7,524 nucleotides of DNA from Dehalococcoidia bacterium (GTDB lineage Bacteria > Chloroflexota > Dehalococcoidia > Dehalococcoidales > Fen-1064): positions 1 through 7,524 of the forward strand of contig PMBW01000147.1 of assembly GCA_003153075.1 (NCBI GenBank). The letters run 5' to 3'. The position numbers and the translations under genes are program-made. The notes under the pieces are model-generated. The model was not told the origin of the DNA. It saw only the letters and a list, made by a program, of their open reading frames with translations, and made no database searches. Shown here piece by piece: positions 4,983-7,524 of this stretch. The stretch's first letter is position 1. Each line of letters opens with the position of its first letter.

Positions 4983-6095
4983 TTACAAACTCAGCGCGAA
5001 ATTCAAATAGATTTCGGCGGCTTCAATAACCTGCGCCCAGTTGACGGATTCTTCCGGCGTGTGCGCTTCTTCGAGGCGCCCCGGACCCAGTATGATCGGG
5101 TCGACACCGTCCGACCAGAGGATATTGGCATCGGAATGGCTGCGGAAATCCTGCGGTTCCCACGGCAATACCATTTGCTGATATATTTTTTGCAACTTCT
5201 GCACTAATAATCGTTCGTTGGAAATGCGGTAGCCCGGGCGTGCTTCCTCAAAACGCAGCACAGCATCGAGGCCAGGAATTTCCTTCCCGGCTTTTTCCAC
5301 CAGGTGTTCCAATTCCGTCTTGAGCGTATCAATTTTAGAATGCGGCGGCAGGTGCAGATCGACGTAAGCCTCACAGGTATCCGGCACGACAAACCCGCTG
5401 GGGAACCCCGAAAGCTCGCGGATATTATAGACCAGACCGTGCGCACTGGTGGTGGCGTAATCGGTGACCCGCAAGAGCAGTTTCAGCATCGACTCGATGG
5501 CGTTTTGCCCCAGTTCCGGCATCGACGAATGCGCCCGTTTGCCGTGGGTGCGTAATAACACTTCCAGGTAACCGTAGTGCCCCAGGCAGACCCCCAGATT
5601 GGTCGGCTCCCCCACCAATGCCCAGGGAAAACTGTATTCACGTGCAAGTGTCTTGGCGCCGCTGTTATCTTCTTCTTCCCCAACGACCAAAGCCAGTCCG
5701 ACAGCAGGCAAATCGTTGTTATTGGCGTGCAGCGTAGTGAAAGCCTCGATCATGGCGGCGCAGCCGGCTTTCATATCCGCCGTGCCCAAACCGTAGATCT
5801 TGCCGTCGTCCTCCGAGAAACCGAAATCATCCAGGTCATAAGCTGCGACAGTATCCAGGTGCCCCACATAGCAAAGGTCGACGTTCTCATCTTCGGGCAG
5901 CACCAGCAGGTTGTAACGGTTCTCATCCACTTCCTCGCGGATGACCGGCAATCCCTGACTTTTTAGATACTGCTCTGTATACTCCAGCACTTCCTCTTCC
6001 TTGCCGGAAGGACTGTAGATATTGACCAGCTCTTTGAGCAGGTTTTTCAGCCGCTCCGGCTGGATTTCTAATAGATTACTATCTGTGTCCGCCAA
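4983..6095 (-). CDS. M20 family zinc peptidase/deacylase (ArgE/DapE/LysK-like)
   Basis: A 370-residue cytoplasmic metallohydrolase of the M20 family, which removes acyl or aminoacyl groups from amino acids or cleaves small peptides; sequence alone does not fix the substrate. With the TTG start, the metal-site motifs are GHLDTV (His79, Asp81), GTADMKAG (Asp107), GEEED (Glu140/141), GEPT (Glu163) and EEAHTPEES (His345), all intact. GKRAHSS (His189) marks the dimerisation domain. Length is normal. The start is chosen at TTG 6095 because AAAGGTG lies 7 nt upstream and the protein then opens MADTDSNLLEI; an in-frame ATG at 6161 adds 22 residues (GQRTIIARDY...) unlike the family and has GGAAAG directly against it. 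It is probably co-transcribed with the GNAT and marC genes. Its last 41 and preceding about 75 coding bases recur elsewhere in the window. Confidence 0.88.
   Translation of the reverse strand: MADTDSNLLEIQPERLKNLLKELVNIYSPSGKEEEVLEYTEQYLKSQGLPVIREEVDENRYNLLVLPEDENVDLCYVGHLDTVAAYDLDDFGFSEDDGKIYGLGTADMKAGCAAMIEAFTTLHANNNDLPAVGLALVVGEEEDNSGAKTLAREYSFPWALVGEPTNLGVCLGHYGYLEVLLRTHGKRAHSSMPELGQNAIESMLKLLLRVTDYATTSAHGLVYNIRELSGFPSGFVVPDTCEAYVDLHLPPHSKIDTLKTELEHLVEKAGKEIPGLDAVLRFEEARPGYRISNERLLVQKLQKIYQQMVLPWEPQDFRSHSDANILWSDGVDPIILGPGRLEEAHTPEESVNWAQVIEAAEIYLNFALSL
4984..5024. repeat. 41-bp direct repeat, right copy (3' end of M20 gene)
   Basis: Exact partner of 4254-4294. It codes the last 13 residues (EAAEIYLNFALSL) and reaches into the stop codon, so recombination at this repeat leaves the M20 protein unchanged. 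Confidence 0.95.
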
Positions 6096-6102
6096 TTTTC
6101 TA

Positions 6103-6109
6103 CACCTTT
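6103..6109 (-). promoter_or_regulatory. Ribosome binding site deciding the M20 start
   Basis: AAAGGTG on the minus strand, 7 nt before TTG 6095. No comparable spacing exists for the upstream ATG at 6161. Confidence 0.55.
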
Positions 6110-6184
6110 GCCAATAATAATGTATCAAATAATCCCGGGCAATTATCGTGCGCTGCCCCATCTTTCCAATTTGTCACTCTCTCT

Positions 6185-6214
6185 CAATCTCTCCCTGGGA
6201 GGGAGAGAGGATTG
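6185..6214. repeat. Intergenic hairpin (CTCTCCC/GGGAGAG)
   Basis: CTCTCCC (6189-6195) and GGGAGAG (6201-6207) form a perfect 7-bp stem with a 5-base loop; CAAT and ATTG extend it across a 3-base bulge. It lies between the GNAT stop and the M20 start. No T tract follows on either strand, so a rho-independent terminator is unlikely. It may be a dispersed intergenic palindrome or an mRNA-stability structure. Confidence 0.65.
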
Positions 6215-6221
6215 GTATATA

Positions 6222-6752
6222 CTATTCCCCTTTGCCGCTTTCATCTTTCTTTTTCTTCCTGTGTTTCTGCAGGGTCTTGGCCAGCCAGACATGCTGCGCG
6301 CGTGCGGAAAAACCCATCGTATTAAGGAAAGCCAGGGCGCCGGAATTCTCAACGTCCGTATCTGCCATAACCATGCGGGCGCCTTCTTTCTGGAAAGTAT
6401 CCTCGATTTTGTTGTAGAGGCGCTGCCCAAGATTAGTGCGCTGATATTCAGGGTCGACACCGATCCAGGTCAGATAGCCGTACTTTTTCCAGGCGGTGCC
6501 TTCCTTTTCGATCATATTAGCCAGCACGAAACCAACGATTTTCTTATCTTCGGTTTCTGCCACCAGGCAGTACTCGGATTCGGTGGTGAAATAATCCGTT
6601 ACTTCATACGGATCCCATGTCCGGTAGAGAATGGGAAATTCGTCACTGGTAAAAAGTTTTTCGCCGAGATGATAAACAGTACTGAGGTCGTCGATTTCCA
6701 TTTCCCGGATGATAACCTCAACCCTGTGCTTTATCTCATTATCAGGTAGCAT
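6222..6752 (-). CDS. GNAT family N-acetyltransferase
   Basis: A 176-residue cytoplasmic protein with a RimI-like GNAT fold; it should transfer acetyl from acetyl-CoA to an amine, target unknown. The acetyl-CoA-binding motif A is IGVDPEYQRTNLGQRLYNKI (residues about 97-116), where Q-R-T-N-L-G stands for the usual Q/R-x-x-G-x-G/A, so the first glycine is replaced by Asn. Motif B follows with DTDVENSGALAFLNTMGF, the typical N-x-x-A-x-x-F-x-x-x-G-F. The tail (about 160-176) is strongly charged, KHRKKKKDESGKGE, and unstructured. GGGGG lies 6 nt before the ATG at 6752. It is 40 nt downstream of marC and 126 nt upstream of M20 on the same strand, so it sits mid-operon. Confidence 0.88.
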   Translation of the reverse strand: MLPDNEIKHRVEVIIREMEIDDLSTVYHLGEKLFTSDEFPILYRTWDPYEVTDYFTTESEYCLVAETEDKKIVGFVLANMIEKEGTAWKKYGYLTWIGVDPEYQRTNLGQRLYNKIEDTFQKEGARMVMADTDVENSGALAFLNTMGFSARAQHVWLAKTLQKHRKKKKDESGKGE

Positions 6753-6792
6753 ATACTGCCCCCTTTAAATTTCAATCTAAAACAGCTGGTAA

Positions 6793-7395
6793 CTACTTGA
6801 TGATGTGGATGATGTTGCTCAGGTCGAGACCGCGGATGATCATACTGACAGCGATTGCGACCAGCAGCAGGTTGAAGATCTGTGAAACTGCGCTCAGACC
6901 GCCTTTGCCTAAAAAGCCGGAAATACGGTTGGCCAGCATGAAAGCAAGCCAGGACAAAACCAGGTTGACCGCGAGTGCTATCAAAATAATATACAGCGAA
7001 TACTGAGTGGAGAGTAAGAGCAAGGTGGTAATGGTGGCGGGACCAACAATCAATGGTGTGCCGATGGGCACCACGGCGATCATCTCTTCTTTGATGATAT
7101 CCATCCACCTGCCGACCGTCAGGTAACGCAGCGAGAAGATCAGGAGGATGAGGCCGCCGGCAATGGTGAAAGCGCCTTGCGAGATTCCCATCACATTGAG
7201 GATGAACTTGCCGAAGAAAAGGAAGATCAAGCCTACGACTGTAGCGGTAGCAACTCCGATGTTAATAACATTATTACGCTGTTTGGGAGACAACCCTTCG
7301 CTCAGGGTAATGATAATGGGAACATTGCCCAATGCGTCCACAACGATAAAGAGGGGAAGGAATGTCAGCACAAAATCATGGAAAAAGTTACTCAT
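6793..7395 (-). CDS. MarC family integral membrane protein
   Basis: A 200-residue inner-membrane protein of the MarC/UPF0056 family, with about six membrane segments and the usual family length. Family features are VVDALGNVPIIITL near residues 18-31, a second half with the same pattern (VPIGTPLIVGPATITTL, about 108-124), where G-x-x-x-P-x-x-x and G-P-A-T are strongly conserved, and the loop SPKQRNNVINIGVATA. The two halves reflect an internal repeat of three helices. Despite the name, the family is not shown to be an antibiotic exporter; function is unknown. The ribosome site is poor (GGCAGG about 10 nt before the ATG at 7395), as may occur with translational coupling: the preceding gene ends 42 nt upstream. 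No promoter is evident in that gap. Confidence 0.93.
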   Translation of the reverse strand: MSNFFHDFVLTFLPLFIVVDALGNVPIIITLSEGLSPKQRNNVINIGVATATVVGLIFLFFGKFILNVMGISQGAFTIAGGLILLIFSLRYLTVGRWMDIIKEEMIAVVPIGTPLIVGPATITTLLLLSTQYSLYIILIALAVNLVLSWLAFMLANRISGFLGKGGLSAVSQIFNLLLVAIAVSMIIRGLDLSNIIHIIK

Positions 7396-7437
7396 GTCCG
7401 TAAAACCTGCCCGTTGCGAATTATCAGGAAGCCATTA

Positions 7438-7524
7438 TCAGATTCGTTTGGCGAATAAAACCAGGTCGTCACCCGGCGCATAGTAATCGGGAATCTGGCA
7501 TTCTTTCCGATAATTCAATTTTTC
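7438..7524 (-). CDS. C-terminal end of a probable GNAT acetyltransferase (partial)
   Basis: A frame enters from the right edge and ends at TGA 7440-7438, giving 28 residues: EKLNYRKECQIPDYYAPGDD and then LVLFAKRI. The pattern G/E-K-L-x-Y-R and D-Y-Y-A-P-G-D-D-L-V-L-F-A-K is that of the last strands of RimI-like acetyltransferases, where the D-Y-Y segment leads into the final beta strand. Only the tail is visible, so the family assignment is provisional. It precedes marC by 42 nt on the same strand and is probably the upstream member of the same operon. Confidence 0.6.
   Translation of the reverse strand, partial: EKLNYRKECQIPDYYAPGDDLVLFAKRI

Overview
The window looks like chromosomal DNA from an anaerobic bacterium, possibly Chloroflexota (Dehalococcoidia-like). 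That is a weak inference from two secreted proteins with short N-terminal lipid-anchor signals, one with a Thr/Ser/Ala-rich linker, beside housekeeping genes typical of such genomes. No rRNA, tRNA, CRISPR array or transposase is visible. Two well-kept blocks with richer GC, mutS2 on the left and a GNAT/marC/GNAT/M20 group on the right, enclose an AT-richer accessory zone at about 1100-4980.

Left to right: (1) 1-1058, minus strand, the N-terminal 352 residues of MutS2, cut by the window edge just after its Walker A motif. (2) 1102-1693, AT-rich DNA without a convincing gene, but with a consensus promoter pointing right and a possible 33-codon leader ORF. (3) 1694-2617, plus strand, a FemAB/BioF2-like GNAT acyltransferase. 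(4) 2725-3240, minus strand, a small secreted, probably lipid-anchored, Ig-like protein. (5) 3416-4072, minus strand, a lipoprotein with a rhodanese domain. An in-frame TGA sits exactly where the catalytic cysteine belongs, and the frame then continues for 43 codons to a natural C-terminus. (6) 4317-4904, minus strand, a membrane protein with a four-cysteine C-terminal module. (7) 4983-6095, minus strand, an M20 zinc peptidase/deacylase. (8) 6222-6752 GNAT, 6793-7395 MarC, and the C-terminal 28 residues of a further protein entering from the right edge, all on the minus strand and likely co-transcribed with M20.

The main result is the rhodanese gene. A UGA at the catalytic position, followed 14 nt later by a 7-bp hairpin whose 5-nt loop has G as its second base, is what a bacterial selenocysteine gene should look like. 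I read it as a candidate selenocysteine rhodanese lipoprotein. The alternative is a Cys-to-stop mutation.

The second result is a set of repeats derived from the 3' end of the M20 gene. A perfect 41-bp direct repeat flanks the membrane-protein gene. Two non-overlapping pieces of the same 3' end lie on either side of the rhodanese gene in swapped order, so joining the outer ends of that segment would almost rebuild the original sequence. This suggests that the M20 3' end has served as an insertion or recombination point for small cargo genes.
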